From: Streptomyces sp. NBC_01296
GTDB taxonomy: Bacteria; Actinomycetota; Actinomycetes; Streptomycetales; Streptomycetaceae
Assembly (NCBI RefSeq): GCF_035984415.1
Contig: NZ_CP130720.1
Coordinates: 372,001 to 436,000, forward strand
Reading direction: 5' to 3'
Length of the DNA stretch: 64,000 bases
Part shown: piece after piece, positions 7,885 through 15,819 of the stretch
How positions within the stretch are numbered: position 1 is the first letter of the stretch
How the letters are laid out: each line of letters starts with the position of its first letter
Notes under the pieces: generated by a model
What the model was told of the DNA's origin: nothing
Databases searched by the model: none
What the model saw: the letters and a program-made list of their open reading frames with translations, nothing else
Made by a program: the position numbers and the translations under genes

Positions 7885-9363
7885 ATGAACCCCGCACGCA
7901 GGAACGAACGCTCCTCCCGAACCCGCACCCGCACCGCCGGACCCGCTTTCGGTTCGGCCGCCCCGAGGCGTTCCGGAACTCCGAGCCGTCCGGGCGGCCG
8001 CGGCCGCCGGCCCGCCGCGGTCCAGGGCGAGTTCGCCCCGCCCGAGACGATCACCCCCGCACTGCCCGCGGTCGACGCCTTCGCCGACCTGGACATGCCC
8101 GGGGAGCTGCTGGCCGCCCTCGGCGCGGAGGGCGTGACCGTGCCCTTCCCGATCCAGGGCGCCACCCTGCCCAACACCCTGGCCGGCCGTGACGTCCTCG
8201 GCCGCGGCCGTACCGGCTCCGGCAAGACCCTCGCCTTCGGCCTCGCCCTGCTGGCACGCACCGCCGGGCAGCGCGCCGAACCTCACCAGCCGCTCGCACT
8301 GGTCCTCGTACCGACCCGCGAGCTGGCCCAGCAGGTCACCGACGCCCTCACCCCGTACGCCCGCTCGGTCAAGCTGCGACTGGCCACGGTCGTCGGCGGG
8401 ATGCCCATCGGGCGCCAGGCCGGCGCGCTGCGCGGAGGCGCGGAGGTCGTCGTGGCCACGCCGGGCCGGTTGAAAGACCTCATCGACCGCGGTGACTGCC
8501 GGCTGAACCAGGTCGCGATCACCGTCCTGGACGAGGCCGACCAGATGGCCGACATGGGCTTCATGCCGCAGGTCACAGCCCTCCTGGACCAAGTACGGCC
8601 CGAGGGCCAGCGGATGCTGTTCTCCGCGACCTTGGACCGCAACGTGGACCTGCTGGTGCGCCGCTACCTGACCGACCCGGTCGTGCACTCCGTCGACCCG
8701 TCCGCCGGCGCGGTGACGACGATGGAGCACCACGTGCTGCACGTCCACGGCGCCGACAAGCAGCGGATGACGACGCAGATCGCGGCGCGCGAAGGCCGGG
8801 TCATCATGTTCCTGGACACCAAGCACGCCGTCGACCGCCTGACCGAACACCTGCTCAGCAGCGGAGTACGAGCCGCCGCGCTGCACGGCGGGAAGTCCCA
8901 GCCCCAGCGCACCCGGACCCTCGCCCAGTTCAAGACAGGCCACGTCACCGTGCTGGTCGCGACCAACGTGGCGGCGCGCGGCATCCACGTCGACAACCTC
9001 GACCTCGTCGTGAACATCGACCCGCCGACCGACCACAAGGACTACCTCCACCGCGGCGGCCGTACCGCCCGCGCCGGCGAGTCCGGCAGCGTCGTCACCC
9101 TGGTCACCGCGAACCAGCGCCGCGACATGACCCGTCTGATGGCCACCGCCGGGATCACCCCGCAGACCACCCAGGTCCGCCCGGGCGAAGCGGCACTACA
9201 CCGCATCACCGGCGCCCAGGACCCTTCCGGGATTCCGGTCACCATCACCGCACCGGTGACCGAGCGGCCCCGGCGCAGCAGCGCCTCCCGCGGCCGACGA
9301 AAGCCCCTCCCGGCTGCCCGGCGCATGAACGGGCGGCAGTCCTCCTTCGACGCGGCGGCCTGA
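7885..9363 (+). CDS. DEAD-box RNA helicase
   Basis: 492 aa, ATG 7885 with AAGGTGAGG upstream. An Arg/Pro-rich N-terminal tail (about 50 residues) precedes the two RecA domains. Motifs seen in order: Q-motif region VPFPIQGATLP, motif I GRTGSGKT, Ia PTRELAQQ, II DEAD (VLDEADQMADMGF), III SAT, IV-V RVIMFLDTKHAVDRL and VATNVAARGIHVDNLD, VI HRGGRTARAGESG. The Arg/Ser-rich tail after residue 460 is probably RNA-binding. The family unwinds RNA duplexes using ATP. Its place just after a cold-shock gene fits cold-induced ribosome or mRNA remodelling (inference). Confidence 0.96.
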   Translation: MNPARRNERSSRTRTRTAGPAFGSAAPRRSGTPSRPGGRGRRPAAVQGEFAPPETITPALPAVDAFADLDMPGELLAALGAEGVTVPFPIQGATLPNTLAGRDVLGRGRTGSGKTLAFGLALLARTAGQRAEPHQPLALVLVPTRELAQQVTDALTPYARSVKLRLATVVGGMPIGRQAGALRGGAEVVVATPGRLKDLIDRGDCRLNQVAITVLDEADQMADMGFMPQVTALLDQVRPEGQRMLFSATLDRNVDLLVRRYLTDPVVHSVDPSAGAVTTMEHHVLHVHGADKQRMTTQIAAREGRVIMFLDTKHAVDRLTEHLLSSGVRAAALHGGKSQPQRTRTLAQFKTGHVTVLVATNVAARGIHVDNLDLVVNIDPPTDHKDYLHRGGRTARAGESGSVVTLVTANQRRDMTRLMATAGITPQTTQVRPGEAALHRITGAQDPSGIPVTITAPVTERPRRSSASRGRRKPLPAARRMNGRQSSFDAAA

Positions 9364-9409
9364 GAACCACTTGATCAGGAAACTGACCCACCTCTGCAGG
9401 AGGCACGTT

Positions 9410-9826
9410 GTGCCGTTGATCCAGATGCAGGACCGCTCGGCACATGGCAACCCCGTGCACCGGATGGTGGTCGACGCCATGGAGTCGGACGTTCCGCAAG
9501 TCCGTGACGACATGACCGTCGAAGTGACCTTGTCGGTCATGGCCGGCGCCCGCACGGGTCATCTGCTCGTCTGCGACGAGGACGACCTGCGCACCGGGCT
9601 GGTCACCCGGGACCGGCTCGCCGCCGTCCAGGAGGGCGACACGTACACGGACCGGCTCCGGCTCCGGCTCCGGCTCCGGCTGCGCGATGTCCTCGGCGAA
9701 CGCGAGCCGTTCACCTCACCCCTGGCCACGACGGCCGAGGCCGAGCACGTGATGCGCCATCGCCGGCCGGAGGCGGCCCTGCCCATTGTCGACGAACGAG
9801 GCCGCCCCCTCGCCCTCGCGCTCTGA
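9410..9826 (+). CDS. CBS-domain protein, 138 aa
   Basis: The GTG at 9410 has AGGAGG six bases upstream, better than the in-frame upstream start. Two CBS motifs are readable: PQVRDDMTVEVTLSVMAGAR with HLLVCDEDDLRTGLVTRDRL, and FTSPLATTAEAEHVMRHRRP with ALPIVDERGRPLALAL. CBS pairs bind adenosine nucleotides and usually act as energy sensors (known). An inserted (Leu-Arg)5 run between the motifs comes from a hexanucleotide repeat (9652-9681). It follows the helicase by 46 bases and is probably co-transcribed. Confidence 0.85.
   Translation: MPLIQMQDRSAHGNPVHRMVVDAMESDVPQVRDDMTVEVTLSVMAGARTGHLLVCDEDDLRTGLVTRDRLAAVQEGDTYTDRLRLRLRLRLRDVLGEREPFTSPLATTAEAEHVMRHRRPEAALPIVDERGRPLALAL
9652..9681 (+). 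repeat. five tandem copies of CCGGCT inside the CBS gene
   Basis: Perfect hexamer tandem array coding for alternating Leu and Arg. Copy-number change would keep the reading frame and alter the inter-motif linker by two residues per unit. Confidence 0.9.
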
Positions 9827-9882
9827 ATCGCCTCACGACCGCAGTTCCGACGTGACCGTCCCCATTCCTCCTGTGAGGCATC

Positions 9883-10194
9883 ATGCGCTGTGTCATCGCC
9901 CGTTTCCCGTTCGACCTGACCAAGAGCGGTGTCCTGGAATCGATGAAGGGCGTCAAGCCCGAGCAGGTCACCGGCGAGTCCGTGACCATCGGCCGCCGCA
10001 TCTACCCCGCCAAGCAGGTCGGCCAGATCGTCACCCGCCAGGACCGACGCGACTTCAGCGTCGGCGAAGTTCTCCGGGCCATGACGCAGCTCGGCTTCAC
10101 CTGCCGCGTCCGGCCCAGGGCCACTGCGCCGACGCGCCCCCTCACCCCGCTCCAGCAGGTGTCCGCGATGCTCGGCGTACCGGTGGCCGTCTGA
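9883..10194 (+). CDS. conserved hypothetical protein, 103 aa
   Basis: ATG 9883 with GAGG upstream. Begins MRCVIARFPFDLTKSGVLES and has no membrane segment. The middle (TIGRRIYPAKQVGQIVTRQD) is basic and could contact nucleic acid. Family name not recognised, but codon use is normal and it closes the cold-shock/helicase/CBS block just before a perfect terminator. A helper role in RNA handling is only a guess from position. Confidence 0.8.
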   Translation: MRCVIARFPFDLTKSGVLESMKGVKPEQVTGESVTIGRRIYPAKQVGQIVTRQDRRDFSVGEVLRAMTQLGFTCRVRPRATAPTRPLTPLQQVSAMLGVPVAV

Positions 10195-10238
10195 CCGCCT
10201 GAGCGATGGGCGCGGCACTGGCTGCCACCCGAGCAGCG

Positions 10239-10276
10239 AGGAGGGCCCGACCGGCACGTACCGGTCGGGCCCTCCT
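10239..10276. terminator. bidirectional terminator between convergent genes
   Basis: Perfect 16-bp stem (10239-10254 with 10261-10276) and a six-base loop, between the convergent genes ending at 10194 and 10310. Confidence 0.9.
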
Positions 10277-10309
10277 GCGTCCCGATGGATCCTTCTACAC
10301 GTCGCTGGA

Positions 10310-10669
10310 TCAGTGGTCGGAGTAGCTGAAGTCGCCCATCGTCCAGGCGCTTACATCGGCGATCGAGACGCGATACATCCCGCCCGTCTCCGGGATCCCC
10401 ACCGGTCCCTGAAGGATGCGGGCCATGTGAAAGTGCAGATGTGTGGGCGGACCCTCCCGGCGCGTTGTGGTGGTGAAGATGGCGGCGAACTCTCCCAGGC
10501 GGGCGGAGTCCGTCAGGACCTCTGACACCCGCTGCCTCCACACGGCTTCGGGAGCCAGCCGGCCGGTGATGACAGCACCGCCGGTGACCACGGTCAGGGA
10601 CATCTGATTGCTCTGCCCGGACTCCACCAGGGCGGCGACGTCAGCGAGCAGCTCGTCAGGCTTCGACAT
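10310..10669 (-). CDS. hypothetical protein, 119 aa (possibly GvpU-like)
   Basis: Single-domain soluble protein, ATG 10669. The arrangement, a short helix, a beta strand SNQMSLTVVTGGAVITGRL, a helical middle and then PTHLHFHMARILQGPVGIPE with VSIADVSAWTMGDFS, resembles the accessory gas-vesicle protein GvpU (a strand-rich end with a 'HLxxAR' line). This is a weak visual match and no other gas-vesicle gene is nearby. It stands alone and faces the terminator at 10239. Confidence 0.65.
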   Translation of the reverse strand: MSKPDELLADVAALVESGQSNQMSLTVVTGGAVITGRLAPEAVWRQRVSEVLTDSARLGEFAAIFTTTTRREGPPTHLHFHMARILQGPVGIPETGGMYRVSIADVSAWTMGDFSYSDH

Positions 10670-10969
10670 GAGAGCCGATTCTATTCACCGGCCGTCCCAC
10701 CCCCGCCAGCGGTCGCGCCCTGGCGAGTTAGGGCACTCCACGCCTCGCCGCGAGAGGCGCGCCGGGTGACCGCAGTCGCTCGGGCGAGGCGATGGACCGA
10801 GCCGGAAGTGGTAGTCGAAGCACTGTGCATCGGCGCCACACCGAACCCCCTCGTTCGGCTGCCGCCACGCCCATGGGCCTGACCAGCAGCGATGGCCGCC
10901 CTGCATACCTGGGACCACCACGGGCAGCTAGCTCAGCCCGAGGTACACGAAAATCTATTCTGGCCGGAG

Positions 10970-10998
10970 TAGACATTGGGCGGTGGCGTGGGTATGGT
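10970..10998 (+). promoter_or_regulatory. sigma-70-type promoter of a long leader RNA
   Basis: TAGACA (10970-10975), exactly 17 bases, TATGGT (10993-10998). Predicted start about 11005. There is no protein start within 650 bases downstream. Confidence 0.55.
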
Positions 10999-11099
10999 TT
11001 CTCTCGTAGCCAAGAGACCGAAGGGCCTGGCAGAGACGAACTGCCGGGCAGCAGGACCAGTAGTTGCAGTTTGCAGTGCGGTGCGGTGGTGGAGTTTCG

Positions 11100-11140
11100 A
11101 AGCCAGAGCGGTTGCAGGACGGCGACGGGACTGACGGCCG
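11100..11140 (+). repeat. 41-base imperfect direct repeat, copy A
   Basis: 34 of 41 positions match 11288-11328. The longest shared run starts AAGCCAGAGC, and most differences are transitions. Confidence 0.8.
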
Positions 11141-11287
11141 GACCGGGTGGCCCGCAGTCATCAGGGGCCGCCGACAGCAGTTGACGCAGTGGCAGTACCC
11201 AGCAGTGAAGTGCAGTGAAGTGAGCGGTACCTCGGTGAAGGCGTCGGCTGCGGGCGCCCGTACCGGGAAGTTCGGCAGTGGGGTTCC

Positions 11288-11328
11288 AAGCCAGAGCAGA
11301 TGCAGGATGGCAACGGGGCTGGCTGCCG
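11288..11328 (+). repeat. 41-base imperfect direct repeat, copy B
   Basis: Partner of 11100-11140. This copy can also pair GCCAG with CTGGC inside itself, which copy A cannot do perfectly. Confidence 0.8.
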
Positions 11329-11616
11329 AAGAGTGGCGCTGTGACAGGCCACCAGCAGTGCGCGGTAGAGCAGTAACAGCAGTACGCAGTGCCCCGCTTC
11401 ACCAGCAGTTGATCAATGAGGAAGAACGGAGGAGCCAGGCGCCATCAGGATCGCCCGGGCCGAAGGCTGAGCCCGGGTACCGCAGGACATCGATAGTGAG
11501 GTGGTCTCCGGTCAAGCAACCGCGATCCCCGCACTCACGGCAGCAAGTCGGCCGGGGCGGCGGAAACAGGAGGTCGGCGCAGTATCAGGGCCGACAGATG
11601 GTGTAGTAGTTCCTTC

Positions 11617-11648
11617 GGGGCCCTGGTGCCGTACGGCACCAGGGCCCC
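11617..11648 (+). terminator. terminator hairpin just before the MerR-type gene
   Basis: Arms 11617-11630 and 11635-11648 (GGGGCCCTGGTGCC and its complement) form a perfect 14-bp stem with a GTAC loop. It lies 26 bases before the start codon at 11675, so full-length expression of that gene requires readthrough or a promoter in the small gap. Confidence 0.75.
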
Positions 11649-11674
11649 TCCATGCGTTCCATGAGAGAGGTGCA

Positions 11675-12010
11675 ATGACCGCAGACGACTCGTTCGGCCG
11701 TCTTGACGACGACGACTACCCCGCCTACACCATGGGCCGGGCCGCCGCCATGCTCGGCACCACCCAGGGCTTCCTACGCGCCATCGGCGAAGCCCGCCTG
11801 ATCACCCCGCTGCGATCCGAGGGCGGACACCGCCGCTACTCCCGCTACCAACTGCGCATCGCGGCACGCGCCCGGGAACTCGTCGACCAGGGCACCCCCA
11901 TCGATGCCGCCTGCCGCATCATCATCCTCGAGGACCAGCTCGAAGAAGCCCAGCGCATCAACGCCGAATACCGCCGCGCCGCCGAGTCGTCCCCGCCGAC
12001 CTCGAACTGA
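11675..12010 (+). CDS. MerR-type HTH protein, 111 aa
   Basis: ATG 11675 with GAGAGAGG upstream. The MerR winged-helix pattern is clear: YTMGRAAAMLGTTQGFLRAI, then GGHRRYSRYQLRIAARARE, followed by a short helix (RIIILEDQLEEAQRINAEYR) that can dimerise. There is no effector domain, so it is a short DNA-binding regulator. The acidic N-terminus (DDSFGRLDDDDYPAY) is unusual. Its unusually long leader and upstream terminator are described separately. Target genes are not evident nearby. Confidence 0.9.
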   Translation: MTADDSFGRLDDDDYPAYTMGRAAAMLGTTQGFLRAIGEARLITPLRSEGGHRRYSRYQLRIAARARELVDQGTPIDAACRIIILEDQLEEAQRINAEYRRAAESSPPTSN

Positions 12011-12563
12011 GCGAACTCGCCCATCGTCGGACACGACCCGCAGTCCTTACGAAGGCCCTCATGCCCGGATGCCAGGATGCCTGGATATCGGTCGGAGATA
12101 CCGTGCCCGTGTCGGCGCCGCGCAGGGCAGGCAAGTGCTGGGCGCCGGCCCTGCTGGAACACCTGACGCCGTCGAGGAACGTGAGCCTGTCGAGTCGCAC
12201 GGGTTCACGGCCGTGTTGTCCATGCCGATACGGAGACCGCGCCTCGAAGCCCGGCTCGGGCCTGGCCGGCGTCGATGACGAGGCCGTGATCGTTGAGCGC
12301 ACTCAGGACCTACCGTCACACCGGCACTGTGCCCCTTCCCCGTAGCGTGGTCCTCCTCGCCCGGTGCAGCCCGGTGCCCGAAGGCGCGTTCCCGTTCGTA
12401 GAGGGCGCTCGGGGTGAGTGTTCCCGCGGCACGGCGGAGTCCACGGGTCGTGCCGTCGCGCCTTTCCTGCCTCGGCCATGGCTGCTCGGCGTCGCGGGCG
12501 GCGAAGCCGCCAGGGACGGCCGCTCCTACGAGGGACCGTCCCCGTAGTGCAAGGGGCCCGTGT
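12011..12563. other. intergenic, no supported gene
   Basis: Between the MerR-type gene and the DUF2267 stop. Several frames are open on both strands but no start site, family motif or hairpin was convincing. Confidence 0.35.
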
Positions 12564-13007
12564 TCAGGCGGCCGTGGACCGGGTGAGGAGTTGCGCCTGG
12601 CCGAACAGGAGGGCCCAGCCCTCGGGGAACTGGTCGAGGATTCGGGCGAGCAGGGAGGGGCCGGCGAGTCGGGCAACGACAGCGAGCACGGCACCCGTTT
12701 CCCAGCGGGTCGTCGCCGGGGTGGCTCCGCGCCGTGAGGCGAGGTCCTTGACGAAGGCCCACCCGGTGAGGGGCTCGGCGGCCGGGACCTGCGAGACCAG
12801 GTGACGGGCGGCCTCCAGCGGAAGGCGGGCGGCCAGCTCGACGCGCTCGTTGCCGGTGACATGACGGCCAAAGGCTCCCAGGACGTTGTGCACGGCCTCC
12901 TCGGCGCGCTCGCGGGTGGGGTAGGCGCCTTCGTAGCGGACAGTCTCCAGCACCTGGTCGTAGGTCATGCCCGGGGCCGGGTGAAGGGTTTCGGGCTGGT
13001 GGAGCAT
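12564..13007 (-). CDS. DUF2267 protein, 147 aa
   Basis: The DUF2267 layout is plain: MTYDQVLETVRYEGAYPTRE, RAEEAVHNVLGAFGRHVTGN and ERVELAARLPLEAARHLVSQ, then a second half ending in LDQFPEGWALLFGQAQLLTR. The family is all-helical with no known activity and is often found beside stress genes. Start ATG 13007, AAGGTG upstream. A second, broken member lies directly upstream at 13070, and Hsp20 follows on the same strand. Confidence 0.88.
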   Translation of the reverse strand: MLHQPETLHPAPGMTYDQVLETVRYEGAYPTRERAEEAVHNVLGAFGRHVTGNERVELAARLPLEAARHLVSQVPAAEPLTGWAFVKDLASRRGATPATTRWETGAVLAVVARLAGPSLLARILDQFPEGWALLFGQAQLLTRSTAA

Positions 13008-13069
13008 GGCTCGGGCACCTTTCTCGTCGGTGGGGCGGAGCGTCGGGCGTGAGGGGATGGCATCGTCAG

Positions 13070-13457
13070 GCGGGGTGGGCGCGGCCGAACAGCAGGGCGC
13101 AGCCGGGTGGGAGCTGGCTCAGGAGGCGGTGGGGAGGCTTTCGTCGGCCGCGTCGGCGACGATGCCGAGGACGGCGCTGACGTCCCAGGCCGCCGTGGGC
13201 TGCGAGGCTCCCCGATCCAGGCCTCGGTGGCTCGCACGAACCGGTCTGCGGAGAGGGACTCGGCGGCCTGGAAGGAGTTGAGGAAGTGAGGGCGTGGGCC
13301 TCGGGAAGACGGGCCGCGCGTGGGGCCCGGCCCGTACCGACGAGGTGGGCGGCAAGGGGGGCCAGCACGACGCGGGCCACGCCGTTGGCCTCCGCCGGGG
13401 TGTTGTATGCGCCCCGCTCGGAGCATGGTCGCGGAATGCTTCATGGCGCAAGGTCAT
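13070..13457 (-). pseudogene. second DUF2267 gene, frameshifted
   Basis: MTLRHEAFRDHAPSGAHTTP starts at ATG 13457. The frame then changes to AEANGVARVVLAPLAAHLVG, then FLNSFQAAESLSADRFVRAT, then TAAWDVSAVLGIVADAADES, and finally LLSQLPPGCALLFGRAHPA. Order and length fit an ancestral DUF2267 protein of about 130 residues with at least three indels. Confidence 0.75.
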
Positions 13458-13553
13458 GACCCGCTCCTGCGGTGACGGGCAGGGCGGAGGACGGGCTACC
13501 GGGGGGGGGAAGGGCGCTTCCGTCCTCCGCGCTCGGGCCGGCCGATGCCCAGA

Positions 13554-13988
13554 TCAGCCGGAGATCTGCTTCCGGTCGCCCGCGGTGCCGACGGCGACCT
13601 TGCGTCGCTTCGCCCGTTCCGCGATCGGGATGCGCAGGGTCAGCACACCCGCGTCGTAGTCGGCAGTGATGTTCTCGGAGTCGAGGGTGTCGGCCAGCAT
13701 GATCTGGCGCGAGAAGACCCCCAAGGGCCGCTCGGAAAGCTCCATCTGCACGTTCTCGCTGTTGGTCGTGGGGCGTCGCTCCGCCTTGACGGTCAGCTGG
13801 TTGCGCTCGACGTCGATGTCGATCGCGTCCGCGCTCACCCCGGGCACATCGAAGGCGATCACATACGTGTCGCCGTCCCGGTAGGCATCCATCGGCATGA
13901 CGGACGGCTTAGACCAGGTCCCGTTCGTACCCGTCAGCTGCTGGGTGATCCGGTCGAGCTCGCGGAACGGGTCAGTGCGCATCAACAT
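13554..13988 (-). CDS. small heat-shock protein, Hsp20/Hsp18 family
   Basis: 144 aa. Start ATG 13988 is chosen over the upstream in-frame start because GGAGG lies nine bases before it. The N-terminus is MLMRTDPFRELDRITQQLTG. The alpha-crystallin domain (residues 35-130) includes YVIAFDVPGVSADAIDIDVE, the RPLGVFSRQIMLADTLD loop, and ADYDAGVLTLRIPIAERAKR with the GVL strand that docks subunits. It is a cytoplasmic ATP-independent holdase (known). The gene is divergent from a putative Hsp18 regulator across a perfect 19-bp palindrome. Confidence 0.96.
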   Translation of the reverse strand: MLMRTDPFRELDRITQQLTGTNGTWSKPSVMPMDAYRDGDTYVIAFDVPGVSADAIDIDVERNQLTVKAERRPTTNSENVQMELSERPLGVFSRQIMLADTLDSENITADYDAGVLTLRIPIAERAKRRKVAVGTAGDRKQISG

Positions 13989-14055
13989 CGCGAAACACCT
14001 CCAGTTGGTTGCGGCAGGAACTGCCAATGCGCTTCAACGTGCCTCCGTTGTAACA

Positions 14056-14074
14056 TGTCATCCAATGGATGACA
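14056..14074. promoter_or_regulatory. perfect 19-bp palindrome, probable hsp18 operator
   Basis: TGTCATCCA-A-TGGATGACA, perfect nine-base arms, between the Hsp20 start (13988) and the divergent gene at 14124. It is the most symmetrical site in the gap and is placed to control either or both promoters. Confidence 0.7.
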
Positions 14075-14123
14075 ACCAACACGTCAGCGATGCGATGACA
14101 CAGCTGACAATGAGGAACCTGCC

Positions 14124-14810
14124 ATGACCCCAGCCCGGCCGTCCGATCCGGCCCCGCAGCCCGGAGCGGCATCGTTCGTCGCCGCCTCAGCCGCCCTGCG
14201 CACCATCGACCAAGCGCTGCGCGACGCACAGCGCGACCGGCCCGCAGACCCGACTCCCCCGCCGCACGACGGACCCCACCCGGCGCTCGCCACACTGCTC
14301 CTGCGGCGCCAGGTGCGCGAACAGCTCGCGGACTGGGAGTCCGGACTGATCGAAACCGCCCGGGAGGCCGGCGCCAGCTGGGCCGACCTCGCCGAACCCC
14401 TCGGCGTCGCCAGCCGACAGGCCGCCGAACGCCACTACCTGCGCCTGCGCCCCGGAGCCGCGGGCGCCACCGGGGAACAGCGCGTCCAAGCCGTCCGAGA
14501 CCGACGCGCCGCCGACCGCACCGTCACCGCCTGGGCCCGCAACAACGCCGCCCTGCGCAGCCTCGCCGGACAGATCACCGCACTCACCGACCTCCCCGCC
14601 ATCGCCGACCGGCAGCTCGGCGAACTGAACGAGGCCCTGGCCCACCACGACGCCGCCCACCACGACGCCGCCCACCTCGTCCGCCCCCTCACCGACACCC
14701 GCCGGCACCTGCAACCGGAGCACCCCGACCTCGCCGACCGCATCGAAGAGATGACCCGCCATGCCGACCAGCTCCGCGAGGACAGCAACCAACAGCGCAA
14801 CCAGCCTTGA
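14124..14810 (+). CDS. putative Hsp18 transcriptional regulator
   Basis: 228 aa, ATG 14124 with GAGGAA upstream. Residues 58-115 look like an HTH segment (LADWESGLIETAREAGASWA, then LAEPLGVASRQAAERHY), and the C-terminal half is helical and charged with a HHDAAHHDAAH repeat. Divergent genes of this type next to hsp18 are named Hsp18 regulators in Streptomyces annotations (recalled, not checked). Binding to the palindrome at 14056 is inferred. A 20-codon frame at 14065 overlaps its start by four bases and may be chance. Confidence 0.75.
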   Translation: MTPARPSDPAPQPGAASFVAASAALRTIDQALRDAQRDRPADPTPPPHDGPHPALATLLLRRQVREQLADWESGLIETAREAGASWADLAEPLGVASRQAAERHYLRLRPGAAGATGEQRVQAVRDRRAADRTVTAWARNNAALRSLAGQITALTDLPAIADRQLGELNEALAHHDAAHHDAAHLVRPLTDTRRHLQPEHPDLADRIEEMTRHADQLREDSNQQRNQP

Positions 14811-14864
14811 GAGGGCTCGCCGAGCTCTCAGATTCACGATCTCGAACCGGGAAGGAAACCGACG

Positions 14865-15401
14865 ATGCGCGTGACACCAGGCGAGCGCCGCGCAAGCCCA
14901 GGGACGGTGGTGTTCCGCGCGGACGACGTCACGCTTATCACCACTCGGGCTGATGACCGCCTCACCGTCGCCGTCCTCGGTGAGATCGACATCGCCACGG
15001 CGCCGCTGCTCTCCCAAGCCCTGCACGCTGCTCTCGCCGACGGCGTGTCCCGCGTCGAGGCGGACTTCCGCGGCGTGACCTTCTGCGACGTCTCCGGTCT
15101 CAACGCCTTGCTCCGCGCCCGACGGGCAGCCCGCGCCCGAGGCCATTCCCTCCACGTCACCGAAGTGACCTCGCCGCAGGTCCGCAAACTGTTCGAGATG
15201 ACCGGGACGACCGAGATGATCTCCCCTCCCGCCGCTCCAACTCTGCGCCACAGCGCGACCCCCACCCCGAGTTCCGGCGCCTCCGACGCGCTGGGCGGGG
15301 GTACGCTCGACCGCCTCACCGGCGCGAGCGGTCCGGGGCGTCCTCACCTCACTCCAGCACCGGCCCGCAGACCAGGGCACCCTCGAACGCGTCGCGGATG
15401 A
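14865..15401 (+). CDS. STAS-domain anti-sigma factor antagonist
   Basis: 178 aa, ATG 14865 with GGAAGGAAA upstream. The STAS fold is readable: LTVAVLGEIDIATAPLLSQA, RVEADFRGVTFCDVSGLNAL, then RARGHSLHVTEVTSPQVRKL. The segment FCDVSGLNAL carries the serine phosphorylated by anti-sigma kinases (known). The proline-rich tail after residue 123 has no match and may be extended by decay. Partner-switching control of a stress sigma factor is the family role. No kinase or sigma gene is adjacent, but a kinase-domain stub is convergent. Confidence 0.85.
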   Translation: MRVTPGERRASPGTVVFRADDVTLITTRADDRLTVAVLGEIDIATAPLLSQALHAALADGVSRVEADFRGVTFCDVSGLNALLRARRAARARGHSLHVTEVTSPQVRKLFEMTGTTEMISPPAAPTLRHSATPTPSSGASDALGGGTLDRLTGASGPGRPHLTPAPARRPGHPRTRRG

Positions 15402-15663
15402 GCAGCCGTTTCCGCCGAGTCTCCCCGCCGTCGCGTGGGGGTTCGGCGTCCACATGAAAGGTTGCCTGCGCGCCGCTGTCGAGGTGATTCTCGAACGCAA
15501 TTCGGACGTCGAGAAGTCCGACCTGGCCGACGGCGATGGTGAGGCCGAGTCCGGGACCCCTGCCCTCCGCACGCGTACGGAAGCGTTGCGGACCATGGGT
15601 GAGGAGTCGGTCAGGGAACCAGGCGCCCCGCTCGGTCACCATCGTGGGTCCGATGGACACCAT
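15349..15663 (-). pseudogene. histidine-kinase-like ATPase, C-terminal stub
   Basis: The frame includes PGLGLTIAVGQVGLLDVRIA (the GLGL box of HATPase_c), then FENHLDSGAQATFHVDAEPP and a basic tail. The dimerisation and phosphoacceptor domains are absent, leaving about 100 residues. It overlaps the STAS tail by 53 bases in convergent orientation. Confidence 0.55.
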
Positions 15664-15819
15664 GGGCCGCGTCCTACAGATCTACGCCGGAGCAACATCT
15701 GACTGTCGACCGTATGGGGGAGTTCGGCGGGGGCGTGGGGCGTGCTCCGCCGTGAGAGGGGCCAGTCTGGACCGTCGAGGGGATATTCCATTCCCAATCC
15801 GATGAAAAGGGAGTTGGTC

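Larger units (their letters stand above)
11005..11648 (+). ncRNA. candidate long structured leader or independent RNA upstream of a MerR-type gene
   Basis: About 640 bases between a good promoter and a perfect terminator hairpin, without a convincing protein. The frames here lack ribosome binding sites and family resemblance. The sequence is enriched in short GCAGT/CAGCAGT words, unlike the rest of the window, and holds an imperfect 41-base duplication (11100-11140, 11288-11328). Two readings are possible: a cis-acting leader whose terminator gates the MerR-type gene at 11675, or a stand-alone small RNA ended by that hairpin. The boundaries are predictions. Confidence 0.45.

Noticed and set aside
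11040..11420. Frequent GCAGT/CAGCAGT words resembling a CRISPR or satellite array
   Set aside because: Unit length and spacing are irregular and there are no unique spacers of constant size. Treated as part of a leader RNA.
14187..15596. Long minus-strand frame (469 codons) across the Hsp18 regulator and STAS gene
   Set aside because: Antisense shadow with no family features, and the plus-strand genes explain the codon bias.
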